Below are positions 63,929-64,000 of a stretch of 64,000 nt of DNA, piece by piece. The stretch comes from Cyanobium sp. PLM2.Bin73 (GTDB lineage Bacteria > Cyanobacteriota > Cyanobacteriia > PCC-6307 > Cyanobiaceae): assembly GCA_007694915.1 (NCBI GenBank), contig REEV01000074.1:16244-80243 (forward strand), given 5' to 3'. Each line of letters opens with the position of its first letter. The stretch's first letter is position 1. The notes beneath the pieces are model-generated. The model was not told where the DNA came from and did no database searches. It was given only the letters and a program-made list of their open reading frames with translations. The position numbers were made by a program, and so were the translations under genes.

Positions 63929-64000
<72 letters not shown>

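Overview
The window looks like chromosomal DNA of a high-GC picocyanobacterium of the Cyanobium / freshwater Synechococcus type. The main signs are a ferredoxin-type narB-nirA nitrate assimilation locus with an nrtABCD transporter, a urease cluster beside urtABCDE, an NtcA-type promoter in front of urtA, and many small genes of a kind familiar from picocyanobacteria. The organism is inferred from gene content only; no rRNA or photosystem gene is present.

Layout. 0.1-2.1 kb: an IS91-like element encoding a tyrosine recombinase and an HUH (Y2) transposase. 2.3-4.2 kb: a small integron. It has an integron-type integrase, a proposed attI core just past the 3' end of that gene, one 739-bp cassette carrying hicAB, and a well-formed attC hairpin. 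4.3-10.7 kb: a YdeP-like molybdopterin oxidoreductase, molybdenum cofactor genes (moaB, moaA, mobA), a thioredoxin/CcdA-like membrane protein and a nitrate-reductase-associated protein (narM). 10.8-22.3 kb: narB, nrtDCBA, a TrpD-like gene, nirA, and siroheme genes (CbiX-like protein, cobA). Together these import nitrate, reduce it to ammonium and supply the Mo and siroheme cofactors.

22.3-27.3 kb: a CsgG-like protein, a cupin, and the transglutaminase / alpha-E / circularly permuted ATP-grasp triad. 27.4-38.2 kb: divergent ureDABC and ureEFG, then urtABCDE behind an NtcA-type promoter, with a strong hairpin terminator between urtA and urtB. 38.2-41.9 kb: interlocked pabC-pabB-queC-queE. 42.0-46.8 kb: a parvulin, a type I secretion ABC protein with an N-terminal cyclic-nucleotide-binding-like domain, and an HlyD adaptor.

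46.8-49.1 kb is an accessory patch. It holds an unassigned ORF, an octanucleotide repeat, a FitAB/VapBC-type toxin-antitoxin pair behind a 37-bp perfect palindrome, and a decayed PIN-toxin remnant. 49.1-64 kb is mostly housekeeping: pyrG, a Dps-family gene, aspS, gcvT, PAP2 phosphatase, a GT39 glycosyltransferase, speB, speE, arfB, a Coq4-like gene, mazG, an LpxL-like acyltransferase and tRNA-Val(UAC) at the edge.

The most interesting item is the integron. The first bases of the proposed cassette and the outer core of its attC are exact reverse complements, as expected for a mobile cassette. The integrase is co-oriented with its cassette, which is the less common layout. No CRISPR array was seen.
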